A DNA stretch of 64,000 bases from Anagrus nilaparvatae (GCA_022575985.1 JAKSXM010000263.1:5994001-6058000); one strand, 5' to 3'; positions 20,636 through 31,869 are shown, counted from the first letter of the stretch. Made by a program: numbers and translations. The notes: generated by a model not told the origin, from the sequence alone.

Positions 20636-21620
20636 CGGTGTTTATTAATGACAATTGCGCATTTTTTCTTTGCTTCATATGTATTATGTTCTTACTAAGG
20701 TCTCACAAGACAGCGGCGTTTATTAATGACAATTGCGCATTTTTCTTTGCTTTATATGTATTATGTTCTTACATGCGCAAACCAGAAGAAAATACGCAAG
20801 ATTCAAAGTCAAATGCGCAAAATTCTGTGCGGCGAAAGGTTCGTTTTTGCCCAAAGGTCTCACGCGACAGCGGCATTTATTAATGACGATTGCGCATTTT
20901 TTCTTTGCTTCATATGTATTTTCTTCTTACATGCGCAAACTAGAAGAAAATACGCAAGATTCAAAGTCAAATGCGCAAAATTCTGTGCGGCAAAAGGTTC
21001 ATTTTTGCCCAAAGGTCTCACGCGACAGCTTCGTTTATTAATGACAATTGCGCATTTTTTCTTTGCTTTATGTGGTTTATGTTCTTACATACGCAAACTA
21101 AAAGAAAATACGCAAGATTCAAAGTCAAATTCGCTAAATGCTATTGCTGCAAAAGGTCTATTTTATCCTAAAGGTATCACGCGACAGTGGCATTTATTAA
21201 TGAAAATTACTCATTTTCTCTTTACTTTATATGTATTATGTTCTTACATGCGCAAACTAGAAGAAAATACGCAAGATTCAAAATCAAATGCGCAAAATTC
21301 TGTTGCAGCGAAAGGTTCGTTTTTGCCCAAAGGTCTCACGCGACAGCAGCGTTTATTTATGACAATTACTCATTTTCTCTTTGCTTTATATTATGTATTA
21401 TGTTCTTACATGCGCAAACTAGAAGAAAATACGCAAGATTCAAATTTAAATGCGCAAAATTCTGTCCGGCGAAAGGTTCGTTTTTGCCAAAAGGTCTCAC
21501 GCGACAGCGGCGTTTATTAATGACATTTGCGCATTTTATCTTTGCTTTATGTGTATTATGTTCTTACATACGCAAACTAAATGAAAATACTAAAGATTCA
21601 AAATTAAATGCACAAAATTA
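20621..21620 (+). repeat. ~158-bp tandem array (copy A)
   Basis: GGTCTCACGCGACAG (with variants) starts at 20621, 20699, 20856, 21014, 21173, 21332 and 21493. The period is 157-161 bp after a truncated first unit. Each unit holds several TGCGCA or near-TGCGCA motifs, a GTTTATTAATGA block and TTTTTGCCCAAAG. Long frames across the array arise because the unit length lets several frames stay open; they are not treated as genes. Confidence 0.9.
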
Positions 21621-22230
21621 ATACTATAATGTGTATTTATATCGAATATGTGTTGTTAAAAAAAATCAGAGTTTTTTAGAATTATATGTGAGTTTTTCAT
21701 ATGAAGCAAAGAAAAAATGCACAATGTTCATTAATAAATTCAGTATTTCTATATATCTCTATATATCATAATTTATAAACACCGCTACAGCAGCCGCCGC
21801 TGCCACCACTGTTGCGTGAGACCTTTGGACAAAAATGGTCCTTTTGCAGATTACAATTCATTAATATATTTACTTTTTTTTTTGTGTAGGGTGAGATTCG
21901 CTAAAGATATAGGGTTTTACAGAAGTAAGTACAATATAAATTTTTTTATTATTTTTATTTATTTTTATATTTATTGAAATTAGCAAAATATGGTTTACAT
22001 TTTTTATTTTTATAATATATAATGCATTTTATAAATAGATATATTTTGTAAGCTTAACTTATAGTTTAGGTAATGCGTATAGGAAATGGTTTTAAATTTA
22101 GTGAAAATTAATAAGTTGCGTACATTTTTAATTTTTTAGATATATTTAACATAGATATAATTTTTAATAAATATACTTAAACTTTAGATTTTATGCATCT
22201 ATTTTTTCACTAAATACTTCAACCGTATGG
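21621..22230. other. Central Y sequence, no supported gene
   Basis: AT-rich DNA with one more diverged piece of the array motif near 21810 (TGCGTGAGACCTTTGG) and a CAGCCGCCGCTGCC patch at about 21789. A TTTTGTGTAG acceptor-like and GTAAGT donor-like pair brackets about 34 bases near 21890-21925; I do not call it an exon. Confidence 0.4.
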
Positions 22231-22823
22231 TTAGGTATCCGTGTGAAAAAAGTTAAAATCTCCAAGCTGTTCATTGTTAATATCTACTGTATCTTCTCCA
22301 TGTAACTGATTTTTAAAATTTAAATTTAACCACGCTTTTAAGCGTGCAGCGTTATTCAAAGCACAACTATATTTCATGTAGCAAAATTTTGTCGCATGCT
22401 GTATGCAATACAAATCCATCCAGGGTAAATTTTGAATTGACGGACAATCTGAATCGACCTCTAAATTTATAATTTCTCTGGCTATAATTGCGTGTAAGTA
22501 TTCAACTTTGTCTCAACCTTTTACGTAAACTTTACCGACGTGTTTTGAAATTTGTTGAAAATTTTATTTAAAGCTTTACTGGTAATATCTCCGTCGTGCC
22601 AATCTAAACCATGGTGATGTTTTAACAACCAATTATTTTGTCGGTGTGAATCGGGGGATATTTTTGCAGAGTTGAAGGGTGGTTTGATGATCCAGTGAGA
22701 CTGGAAATCGTCATTAAGGGAAATTATCGCAACTTCTTTAGGTAAAACGTGCCCATCGTTTCCCTTGAAAAACTGTATATCCACCGCGATATCCATTGAA
22801 TTTTTTAAAATACTTCCAGCCAT
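22231..22823 (-). pseudogene. Degenerate gene in the centre of Y, uncharacterised family
   Basis: The first part (22823 down to 22521, starting MAGSILKNSMDIAVDIQFF) and the second part (22419 down to 22231) lie in different frames. They are linked by about 100 bases that stay largely open in the second frame. One frameshift and one TGA near 22510-22530 break it. The N-terminal part has VDIQFF, KEVAIISL and a WIIKPPF segment; the link encodes a YVKG motif; the second part is Cys-rich (CIQHATKFCYMKYSC). I associate this pattern with an uncharacterised multicopy protein family of insect genomes, from memory and unverified. It is the only gene in Y that is not duplicated in the arms. Confidence 0.6.
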
Positions 22824-23105
22824 CTGATTTGTTTATTGCTGAGCAGCTGCTTGGTTTTTTTAATTATAAAGTCAGTTATCCGCTAATGTTGACAAAACAC
22901 TGTCTACATCATCAATTTCGCATATAGCATTAAACTTGGAATAGATGACGCAGTTGACGTTTTCTTTGTGAGCCTCCTACATCGATTCGTACGGTACCGT
23001 GTTTTACGAGGTTCTAGTGAATTAAAAAGCGACTTCTTTCAAAAAACGACGAGTTTATTGACGACGACGAAAAAAGGGACAAGAAAAATATTTACAGAAA
23101 ATATT

Positions 23106-23270
23106 ATGAAAATGGAAACACATGAAAATGGTACATTTAAAGCTAAAACGTTTCATAGAAAAATAAATTACAAAGGATTGCATTTCCTACAATCTTTTAT
23201 CACTATTCAAAGTTACACGTTAAGAAAAAATCATTTGAATCGTATAAATTTCAAAAATAACCGGAATTAA
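23106..23270 (+). CDS. 54-aa frame, possible exon of the Y arm (copy B)
   Basis: Counterpart of 20207-20371, with Thr for Ala and Tyr for Phe at two sites. The open frame extends upstream to about 22893 through sequence unique to this copy. That sequence differs from A and C, so the upstream residues are not conserved. No family recognised. Confidence 0.35.
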   Translation: MKMETHENGTFKAKTFHRKINYKGLHFLQSFITIQSYTLRKNHLNRINFKNNRN

Positions 23271-23632
23271 AATTGAAAAATATTTAAATTTACCATTTTT
23301 TTCCACAATACTTACAAAATTTGTACAAATTAAGTGAAAAAAAATTTGCAAAAAATTAAGATAAAAAATTTTACTTTTATAAAAAATAAACATTTATTAA
23401 AAAAAAAAAAAAAAACATCCGATACTTTACATAGACAAAATATCGTCTTATTGTATGACAAGAGTACAGATGCATCTAAAAATAATCTGCTTTTGCTCGA
23501 ACAGCAAAAAAATTAAAAAAAACATACAAAAACATTAAAACATTATAACTTAATAAAGTTATTCATCACCATCAGTGTACGGACAAAATTTTAATAGCTA
23601 AAATTTCCAGAACACATCCAGTGACCCTAAAA

Positions 23633-23767
23633 ATGTTTACGCGTTCTAAAAAACAAAAAGTTAAAAGAGACAACAATATTAATTTAACAAACAAAGCAAT
23701 GCGAAAAATGCATCGAAATTCAACACAAGAGCGCAGATTTCATGAAATCAACTTAGTTTTGATTTGA
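23633..23767 (+). CDS. 44-aa basic reading frame (copy B)
   Basis: Same frame as at 19836-19970, beginning MFTRSKKQKVKR; it ends 38 bases before the zinc-finger ATG. Unbroken. Confidence 0.35.
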   Translation: MFTRSKKQKVKRDNNINLTNKAMRKMHRNSTQERRFHEINLVLI

Positions 23768-23805
23768 TTGCTGACTTGTTATGATTTAGTTACACGTGAA
23801 CAAAA

Positions 23806-24459
23806 ATGGCTGAAACTTCTGTACATAAGCCAACACTTAGTCAGAAAGGTAAACCGTTGAAAAAAATAAATAATTACAGATTCCATTTTGCCTATAAGGT
23901 TCGCAATGGTGGAGAAATATGGCGATGTACCGATAAATTATGCAATTCAAGAATCTTAATTCACAACGGAATGGTTACAAACTCCAAATCAACCGCACAT
24001 TCACATAAAATTAAAGAAAAACAAAAGATGCAAAAAAGTTATCAAAAAACCTCCAGCTTTTTCACAGCATATGAAAACGATTTCGAGACAAAAGCATCCG
24101 AAGAAGAAGCAGATGAATATAGCTTGAAGAGTAATAAACGAGAAATAGATATCGAGAGATTAGCGTCACGTTACGAAAAAATATTACGCAAAGTTTTAGT
24201 GGCAGTCAAAATATCAAACTTTTCGCAGAGTTTACCGAATTATATAGACAATTTTCAAGATAATCTCCTGAAAATTGTAAAAGACATTCTTGATGCTGTT
24301 AAAATTTTAAATTTCACACCAAAGTCAAATATCTATTCCAATCAAACAGATTCAAAAGCATTGATCAAAAGGTTAAATTTCTTATTACAAAACAAGGATT
24401 CAAATGATAGTGATGATGATGCCGAAATTGTATTTATTGGGACAAAAATAACGCTTTAA
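23806..24459 (+). CDS. 217-aa FLYWCH-like zinc-finger protein (copy B)
   Basis: Identical to copy C and one residue different from copy A (Gln80 for Glu). The FLYWCH-type ligands Cys41, Cys46, His65 and His67 are intact, as are the acidic tail and the helical C-terminal half. AATAAA follows within 15 bases of the stop. The surrounding non-coding DNA has collected small indels relative to the other arms while the frame has stayed open. That fits recent copying with or without selection. Confidence 0.75.
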   Translation: MAETSVHKPTLSQKGKPLKKINNYRFHFAYKVRNGGEIWRCTDKLCNSRILIHNGMVTNSKSTAHSHKIKEKQKMQKSYQKTSSFFTAYENDFETKASEEEADEYSLKSNKREIDIERLASRYEKILRKVLVAVKISNFSQSLPNYIDNFQDNLLKIVKDILDAVKILNFTPKSNIYSNQTDSKALIKRLNFLLQNKDSNDSDDDAEIVFIGTKITL

Positions 24460-26019
24460 TATGCAAATAAATATTTTACTTTTCATTCGAAATTCATACA
24501 AATCTAACGAAAATTTAGTATCTAAAGAGTACCTAAAAAATCGATTAGAAAAAATCGAAACACATATGTGAAATCAAATATTGTAAATTCAACAAATAAA
24601 AAAATTTTCTTAAAATGTGTATTTCATTAACAAACATTATGAACCTCCGCAATTCAAGTATCCACACAATAAATGAAAAAAAAATACATAACATAAACTT
24701 AAAACATCCGAGTAAACAAAGATAAAAAAATGCTAACTAATTTAAAAAATTTCTTAGCAAAGTAACTTTGCTTTTTCCAAATTTAAAAATTATGATGAAA
24801 AAATCAATATAAATAAAATTTATAAAATTACAATATCATGATTATTATTATTATGTCTTTAGTATTTTTATCAATAATAAAATGTGTGTAGCTGAAACGC
24901 TTCATATAAGAAATTTAATTTGAACTGAACAATCGTAAATTACTGGAAATTTATATGACATAGATTCTCTAAACCTATTTGAAATCGTTATAATTTTAGT
25001 TAGCTAAATGAACAAATTATTTTAACTAATCCAAAATATAGAGAAAACTCAACAGGTGAAATTTTTGGCGTATACTATAACTTACCAAAAACATTAAATT
25101 TAAATGGATCGATCGGAAAATACTGAAAATTTATTTGAGGAAAATCCTTTAAATTATTAGAAATTATTGCCATTTTAGATAATTAAGTAATCAAATTAGT
25201 TCAATTAAACTAAAATTTAGAGAAAGTTAATCAGGTATTTTCGATTTTTTAAAAATTTATGATAAAAAAAAAATTTTTTGACGATTCAGGTCATTTAAGT
25301 TTTTTTTTTTTTTTAAATTCTGTAATTTTTTTAGGAATTCAGGGAGTAATTTTTAACTATGTTTAGTATCTTTAAATTAAGTTTTTTGGCACAAAAACTG
25401 TGTCTAGGGGTTTCTTAGGTCTTAAAAATCGAAATTTTAATCAGATTTAACCCAAATTTCATCCCTTATTTTGGACCAAAAATTGACCATATTTCGAGAT
25501 AATTTGCCGAGTACTTTAAACCGTTTTTAAATTATTGGTTTGAATTTAATTTTTTGGCACAAAAACTACATCTGAAGTTTTGTAAGGTCACGAAAATTAA
25601 AACTTAATTTTAAAAAATTTTTAAAACCCCAAAAATTTTACCTGACAATTTTTCTCTAAATTTTGGTTTAATAAAAATAATTTGATCACCTAACTACTTA
25701 AAATTGCAACAATTTCCAATAGGTTTAAGGGATTTACATCATATAAATTTTCAGTAATTTCCGATTGATCCATTAAAATTTAATGTCTTCAAATTACTAC
25801 TTACCTTCAAAGGGCAAAAGCATACACTTAAAGCTAAATTAAATTCCTAATGTAAAAGTTGATCCCTGAGAATGAAAATGGATTCTACGGGTAGAAAGAG
25901 AAAAAAGTCAACAGTATATTCATTTTTTTTTTTTTTAAAGAGGATTCAAATAACAAAACAGGGAATAATAAATATAAAATATATATTGAAATCATAAAAT
26001 CAAAAATAAGATTTCGAAT

Positions 26020-26238
26020 TTATTTCTTTTTCGTTTTCCCCAATAATGGCTTCTTTTCGTCTTTGGAATCAGATTTTTCACAAAAATTAGTGGTCCATTT
26101 ATTTTTGCTACTACCATTAGTGGTCCATTTATTGCAGTTTACTTGTTTCCAATAAGAACCGTAAGTATTTTCGTCATTTTTCACGTCGTTTTCAAGTCGA
26201 CTGTATTTGGAACGGTTCTTCGAATGTCTATTACCCAT
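26020..26238 (-). CDS. 72-aa protein with myristoylation-like start (copy B)
   Basis: Same product as at 17365-17583, with Gly2 and Ser6 retained. It is convergent with the zinc-finger gene of this arm, about 1.56 kb apart. The intervening DNA holds the dispersed diverged repeats. Confidence 0.6.
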   Translation of the reverse strand: MGNRHSKNRSKYSRLENDVKNDENTYGSYWKQVNCNKWTTNGSSKNKWTTNFCEKSDSKDEKKPLLGKTKKK

Positions 26239-26901
26239 TTTACTTCCAAAAAATAACCAAGACGTTAATAACTCGCTGGTTTACAGAATACTAAACATAA
26301 TTTAAAATATTTCCCAGAATTCATAAAAAAAACAACCGAATATTAAAGGGAAACGACCTCTATTGTCAAAAAAGCACCAAATTTTCAACAAAAAAATTTT
26401 TTAATTTCAAAAAATTTTCAAAACCCCAAAAATTTTACCTACCTATTTTTCTCTAAATTTTGGTTCAATTAAAATAATTTGATCATCCAACTACCAAAAA
26501 CGACGACAATTTCCATCAGACAAAAAAGATTCAACTCATATATATTTCCAACAATTCCCGTTCGATCAGTCACAGTTCAATCTCTTCTTAAGGTGATAGC
26601 ATAACCCAAAAATTTCACCTGTTGACTTTTCACCAAATTTTGGATAGGTAAAAATAATTTCATCATTTAGCTAACTAAAAATTACAATAATTTCCAACAG
26701 GTTTAAAGAATTTATGTCACATAAATTTCCAGCAATTTACGATTGATCAATTAAAATCGAAAATCATCGGTAAAAAAAAAAAAATTTAAACTTGGAAAAA
26801 GTAATAAAAATATTCAAAAATAAATAATCATTTCAAATTCAAACCTAGTAAGCAGAAATTATATGCATCAAAAAACCATGACGATGCAATTTATAAAAAA
26901 A

Positions 26902-27252
26902 GACGTCGACCAAAGGTCGAAATTTCGTCGAATCGACGTTATAATAAAAAAAAAATAAAAAAATATTATTTTTTTATTTTTTTCATAATTATTACCTATA
27001 CGTTGTACTTGTGTTATCTTTATATATATATCTTTATTAGGTCTTAATATACATCATTATTGTAGGAGTACAACTTATATACTAAATGATATAATATAAT
27101 ATTGTGTTATATATAATACAGTGTTAAGTATAAAGTATGTTGCTATGTCGATATTACAGGTTGCCACATCTCCCTTCTTTAAGTTATAAGTATGATATTA
27201 ATTTTTTATATATATCTTCTTGGTTTGATTATTTTGGCTTTGGTTTGATTAT
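26902..27252 (-). mobile_element. Captured 3' end of the Gypsy element with its flank
   Basis: Read on the minus strand, this is the last ~45 bases of the Gag-Pol frame, the purine tract, the whole 3' LTR (27009-27167), the AGTACAACG flank and the first part of the TCGAC cluster. It corresponds to about 15185-15535. It carries the 3' LTR variant (CAATAATGATG) and the same host flank, so it derives from the neighbouring insertion and not from an independent one. At 27235-27252 a short stretch (TTGGTTTGATTATT) is repeated directly, like templated filler at a repair junction. Confidence 0.9.
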
Positions 27253-27253
27253 T

Positions 27254-27980
27254 GTGAGACCTTTGGGCAAAAACGAACCTTTCGCTGCAACAGAATTTTG
27301 CGCATTTGATTTTGAATCTTGCGTATTTTCTTCTAGTTTGCGCATGTAAGAACATAATACATATAAAGTAAAGAGAAAATGAGTAATTTTCATTAATAAA
27401 TGCCACTGTCGCGTGATACCTTTAGGATAAAATAGACCTTTTGCAGCAATAGCATTTAGCGAATTTGACTTTGAATCTTGCGTATTTTCTTTTAGTTTGC
27501 GTATGTAAGAACATAAACCACATAAAGCAAAGAAAAAATGCGCAATTGTCATTAATAAACGAAGCTGTCGCGTGAGACCTTTGGGCAAAAATGAACCTTT
27601 TGCCGCACAGAATTTTGCGCATTTGACTTTGAATCTTGCGTATTTTCTTCTAGTTTGCGCATGTAAGAAGAAAATACATATGAAGCAAAGAAAAAATGCG
27701 CAATCGTCATTAATAAATGCCGCTGTCGCGTGAGACCTTTGGGCAAAAACGAACCTTTCGCCGCACAGAATTTTGCGCATTTGACTTTGAATCTTGCGTA
27801 TTTTCTTCTGGTTTGCGCATGTAAGAACATAATACATATAAAGCAAAGAAAAATGCGCAATTGTCATTAATAAACGCCGCTGTCTTGTGAGACCTTAGTA
27901 AGAACATAATACATATGAAGCAAAGAAAAAATGCGCAATTGTCATTAATAAACACCGCTGTCGCGTGAGACCTTTGGGCA
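27254..27980 (-). repeat. ~158-bp tandem array (inverted copy)
   Basis: Reverse complement of about 20610-21340, with GTGAGACCTTTGGG starting near 27254, 27565, 27731, and 27966 and variants between. It begins abruptly at the Gypsy fragment, inside a unit, and ends in the palindrome at 27957-28090. Confidence 0.9.
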
Positions 27981-28090
27981 AAAACACGCATCTCGGCTGC
28001 CACAAGCGTTTTTGACCTCCGTCAAAAACGCTTGCTCGCAGAGCGGCAGCCCAGATGCGTGTTTTTGCCCAAAGGTCTCACGCGACAGTC
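27957..28090. repeat. 130-bp palindrome (inverted copy)
   Basis: Same palindrome as at 20503-20635, with the asymmetric centre inverted (AAGCGTTTTTGACCTCCGTC). It forms the inner border of arm C. Confidence 0.85.
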
Positions 28091-28221
28091 TCCTACATCG
28101 ATTCGTACGGTACCGTGTTTTACGAGGTTCTAGTGAATTAAAAAGCGACTTCTTTCAAAAAACGACGAGTTTATTGACGACGACGAAAAAAGGGACAAGA
28201 AAAATATTTACAGAAAATATT

Positions 28222-28386
28222 ATGAAAATGGAAACACATGAAAATGGTACATTTAAAGCTAAAGCGTTTCATAGAAAAATAAATTACAAAGGATTGCATT
28301 TCCTACAATCTTTTATCACTATTCAAAGTTTCACGTTAAGAAAAAATCATTTGAATCGTATAAATTTCAAAAATAACCGGAATTAA
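28222..28386 (+). CDS. 54-aa frame, possible exon of the Y arm (copy C)
   Basis: Same amino-acid sequence as copy A (20207-20371). The frame is open upstream into the palindrome, with no earlier ATG. Confidence 0.35.
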   Translation: MKMETHENGTFKAKAFHRKINYKGLHFLQSFITIQSFTLRKNHLNRINFKNNRN

Positions 28387-28622
28387 AAATGAAAAATAAC
28401 AAAAACATCCGATACTTTACATAGACAAAATATCGTCTTATTGTATGACAAGAGTACAGATGCATCTAAAATTAATCTGCTTTTGCTCGAACAGCAAAAA
28501 AATTAAAAAAAACATACAAAAACATTAAAACATTATAACTTAATAAAGTTATTCATCACCATCAGTGTACGGACAAAATTTTAATAGCTAAAATTTCCAG
28601 AACACATCCAGTGACCCTAAAA

Positions 28623-28757
28623 ATGTTTACGCGTTCTAAAAAACAAAAAGTTAAAAGAGACAACAATATTAATTTAACAAACAAAGCAATGCGAAAAATG
28701 CATCGAAATTCAACACAAGAGCGCAGATTTCATGAAATCAACTTAGTTTTGATTTGA
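28623..28757 (+). CDS. 44-aa basic reading frame (copy C)
   Basis: Third unbroken copy of the MFTRSKKQKVKR frame, directly before the zinc-finger gene. Confidence 0.35.
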   Translation: MFTRSKKQKVKRDNNINLTNKAMRKMHRNSTQERRFHEINLVLI

Positions 28758-28795
28758 TTGCTGACTTGTTATGATTTAGTTACACGTGAACAAAA

Positions 28796-29449
28796 ATGGC
28801 TGAAACTTCTGTACATAAGCCAACACTTAGTCAGAAAGGTAAACCGTTGAAAAAAATAAATAATTACAGATTCCATTTTGCCTATAAGGTTCGCAATGGT
28901 GGAGAAATATGGCGATGTACCGATAAATTATGCAATTCAAGAATCTTAATTCACAACGGAATGGTTACAAACTCCAAATCAACCGCACATTCACATAAAA
29001 TTAAAGAAAAACAAAAGATGCAAAAAAGTTATCAAAAAACCTCCAGCTTTTTCACAGCATATGAAAACGATTTCGAGACAAAAGCATCCGAAGAAGAAGC
29101 AGATGAATATAGCTTGAAGAGTAATAAACGAGAAATAGATATCGAGAGATTAGCGTCACGTTACGAAAAAATATTACGCAAAGTTTTAGTGGCAGTCAAA
29201 ATATCAAACTTTTCGCAGAGTTTACCGAATTATATAGACAATTTTCAAGATAATCTCCTGAAAATTGTAAAAGACATTCTTGATGCTGTTAAAATTTTAA
29301 ATTTCACACCAAAGTCAAATATCTATTCCAATCAAACAGATTCAAAAGCATTGATCAAAAGGTTAAATTTCTTATTACAAAACAAGGATTCAAATGATAG
29401 TGATGATGATGCCGAAATTGTATTTATTGGGACAAAAATAACGCTTTAA
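28796..29449 (+). CDS. 217-aa FLYWCH-like zinc-finger protein (copy C)
   Basis: Identical in sequence to copy B. FLYWCH-type ligands and the acidic tail are intact. The context is that of the right arm of Y: 44-codon frame upstream, AATAAA just downstream. A DNA-binding role for the element is inferred from the domain only. Confidence 0.75.
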   Translation: MAETSVHKPTLSQKGKPLKKINNYRFHFAYKVRNGGEIWRCTDKLCNSRILIHNGMVTNSKSTAHSHKIKEKQKMQKSYQKTSSFFTAYENDFETKASEEEADEYSLKSNKREIDIERLASRYEKILRKVLVAVKISNFSQSLPNYIDNFQDNLLKIVKDILDAVKILNFTPKSNIYSNQTDSKALIKRLNFLLQNKDSNDSDDDAEIVFIGTKITL

Positions 29450-30999
29450 TATGCAAATAAATATTTTACTTTTCATTCGAAATTCATACAAATCTAACGA
29501 AAATTTCAGAGTACCTAAAAAATCGATTAGAAAAAATCGAAACACATATGTGAAATCAAATATTGTAAATTCAACAAATAAAAAAATTTTCTTAAAATGT
29601 GTATTTCATTAACAAACATTATGAACCTCCGCAATTCAAGTATCCACACAATAAATGAAAAAAAAATACATAACAGAAACTTAAAACATCCGAGTAAACA
29701 AAGATAAAAAAATGCTAACTAATTTAAAAAATTTCTTAGCAAAGAAACTTTGCTTTTTCCAAATTTAAAAATTATGATGAAAAAATCAATATAAATAAAA
29801 TTTATAAAATTACAATATCATGATTATTATTATTATGTCTTTAGTATTTTTATCAATAATAAAATGTGTAGCTTAAACGCTTCATATAAGAAATTTAATT
29901 TGAACTGAACAATCGTAAATTACTGGAAATTTATATGACATAGATTCTTTAAACCTATTTGAAATCGTTATAATTTTAGTTAGCTAAATGAACAAATTAT
30001 TTTAACTAATCCAAAATTTAGAGAAAACTCAACAGGTGAAATTTTTGGCGTATACTATAACTTACCAAAAACATTAAATTTAAATGGATCGATCGGAAAA
30101 TACTGAAAATTTATTTGAGGAAAATCCTTTAAATTATTAGAAATTATTGCCATTTTAGATAATTAAGTAATCAAATTAGTTCAATTAAACTAAAATTTAG
30201 AGAAAGTTAATCAGGTATTTTCGATTTTTTAAAAATTTATGAAATAAAAAAAAATTTTTTTGACGATTCAGGTCATTTAAGTTTTTTTTTTTTTTTAAAT
30301 TCTGTAACTTTTTTAGGAATTCAGGGAGTAATTTTTAACTATGTTTAGTATCTTTAAATTAAGTTTTTTGGCACAAAAACTGTGTCTAGGGGTTTCTTAG
30401 GTCTTAAAAATCGAAATTTTAATCAGATTTAACCCAAATTTCATCCCTTATTTTGGACCAAAAATTGACCATATTTCGAGATAATTTGCCAAGTACTTTA
30501 AACCGTTTTTAAATTATTGGTTTGAATTTAATTTTTTAGCACAAAAACTACATCTGAAGTTTTGTAAGGTCACGAAAATTAAAACTTAATTTTAAAAAAT
30601 TTTTAAAACTCCAAAAATTTTACCTGACAATTTTTCTCAAATTTTGGTTTAACAAAAATAATTTGATCACCTAACTACTTAAAATTGCAACAATTTCCAT
30701 TAGGTTTAAGGGATTTACATCATATAAATTTTCAGTAATTTCCGATTGATCCATTAAAATTTAATGTCTTCATATTACTACTTACCTTCAAAGGGCAAAA
30801 GCATACACTTAAACCTAAATTAAATTCCTAATGTAAAAGTTGATCCCTGAGAATGAAAATGGATTCTACGGTTAGAAAGAGAAAAAAGTCAACAGTATAT
30901 TCATTTTTTTTTTAAAAAAGAGGATTCAAAAAACAAAACAGGGATTAATAAATATAAAATATATATTGAAATCATAAAATCAAAAATAAGATTTCGAAT

Positions 31000-31218
31000 T
31001 TATTTCTTTTTCGTTTTCCCCAATAATGGCTTCTTTTCGTCTTTGGAATCAGATTTTTCACAAAAATTAGTGGTCCATTTATTTTTGCTACTACCATTAG
31101 TGGTCCATTTATTGCAGTTTACTTGTTTCCAATAAGAACCGTAAGTATTTTCGTCATTTTTCACGTCGTTTTCAAGTCGACTGTATTTGGAACGGTTCTT
31201 CGAATGTCTATTACCCAT
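31000..31218 (-). CDS. 72-aa protein with myristoylation-like start (copy C)
   Basis: Third identical copy of the 72-residue product. The region between it and the right end of Y is longer than in arm A. The ~180-bp repeats have been amplified at 31870-33060, giving two diverged extra copies. Confidence 0.6.
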   Translation of the reverse strand: MGNRHSKNRSKYSRLENDVKNDENTYGSYWKQVNCNKWTTNGSSKNKWTTNFCEKSDSKDEKKPLLGKTKKK

Positions 31219-31869
31219 TTTACTTCCAAAAAATAACCAAGACGTTAATAACTCGCTGGTTTACAGAATACTAAACATAATTTAAAATATTTCCCAGAAT
31301 TCATAAAAAAAACAACCGAATATTAAAGGGAAACGACCTCTATTGTCAAAAAAGCACCAAATTTTCAACAAAAAAATTTTTTAATTTCAAAAAATTTTCA
31401 AAACCCCAAAAATTTTACCTACCTATTTTTCTCTAAATTTTGGTTCAATTAAAATAATTTGATCATCCAACTACCAAAAACGACGACAATTTCCATCAGA
31501 CAAAAAAGATTCAACTCATATATATTTCCAACAATTCCCGTTCGATCAGTCAAAGTTCAATCTCTTCTTAAGGTGATAGCATAACCCAAAAATTTCACCT
31601 GTTGACTTTTCACCAAATTTTGGATAGGTAAAAATAATTTCATCATTTAGCTAACTAAAAATTACAATAATTTCCAACAGGTTTAAAGAATTTATGTCAC
31701 ATAAATTTCCAGCAATTTACGATTGATCAATTAAAATCGAAAATCATCGGTAAAAAAAAAAAAAAATTTTTAAACTTGGAAAAAGTAATAAAAATACTCA
31801 AAATTAAATAATCATTTTAAATTCAAACCTAGCAAGCAGAAATTATATGCACCAAAAAGCTATGACGAT

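Larger units (their letters stand above)
22970..26901. repeat. Third, internal arm of Y (copy B, inverted relative to copy A)
   Basis: It is near-identical to the reverse complement of about 16723-20475. It starts in CCTACATCGATTCGTACGG without the palindrome and array that begin copies A and C, and stops at the AAATTGCATCGTC block, lacking the terminal ~145 bp of Y. An extra ~130 bp at 23277-23413, AT-rich with an A-run, is absent from A and C. Beyond 26901 it joins a Gypsy-derived fragment. Confidence 0.85.

Noticed and set aside
20590..21621. Open frames of 66-264 codons across the 158-bp array
   Set aside because: Several frames stay open at once because of the repeat; they lack conserved starts and the inverted array simply repeats them.
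23334..23516. 60-codon Lys/Asn-rich frame in arm B
   Set aside because: It spans a ~130-bp A-rich insertion absent from arms A and C, so it is not conserved.
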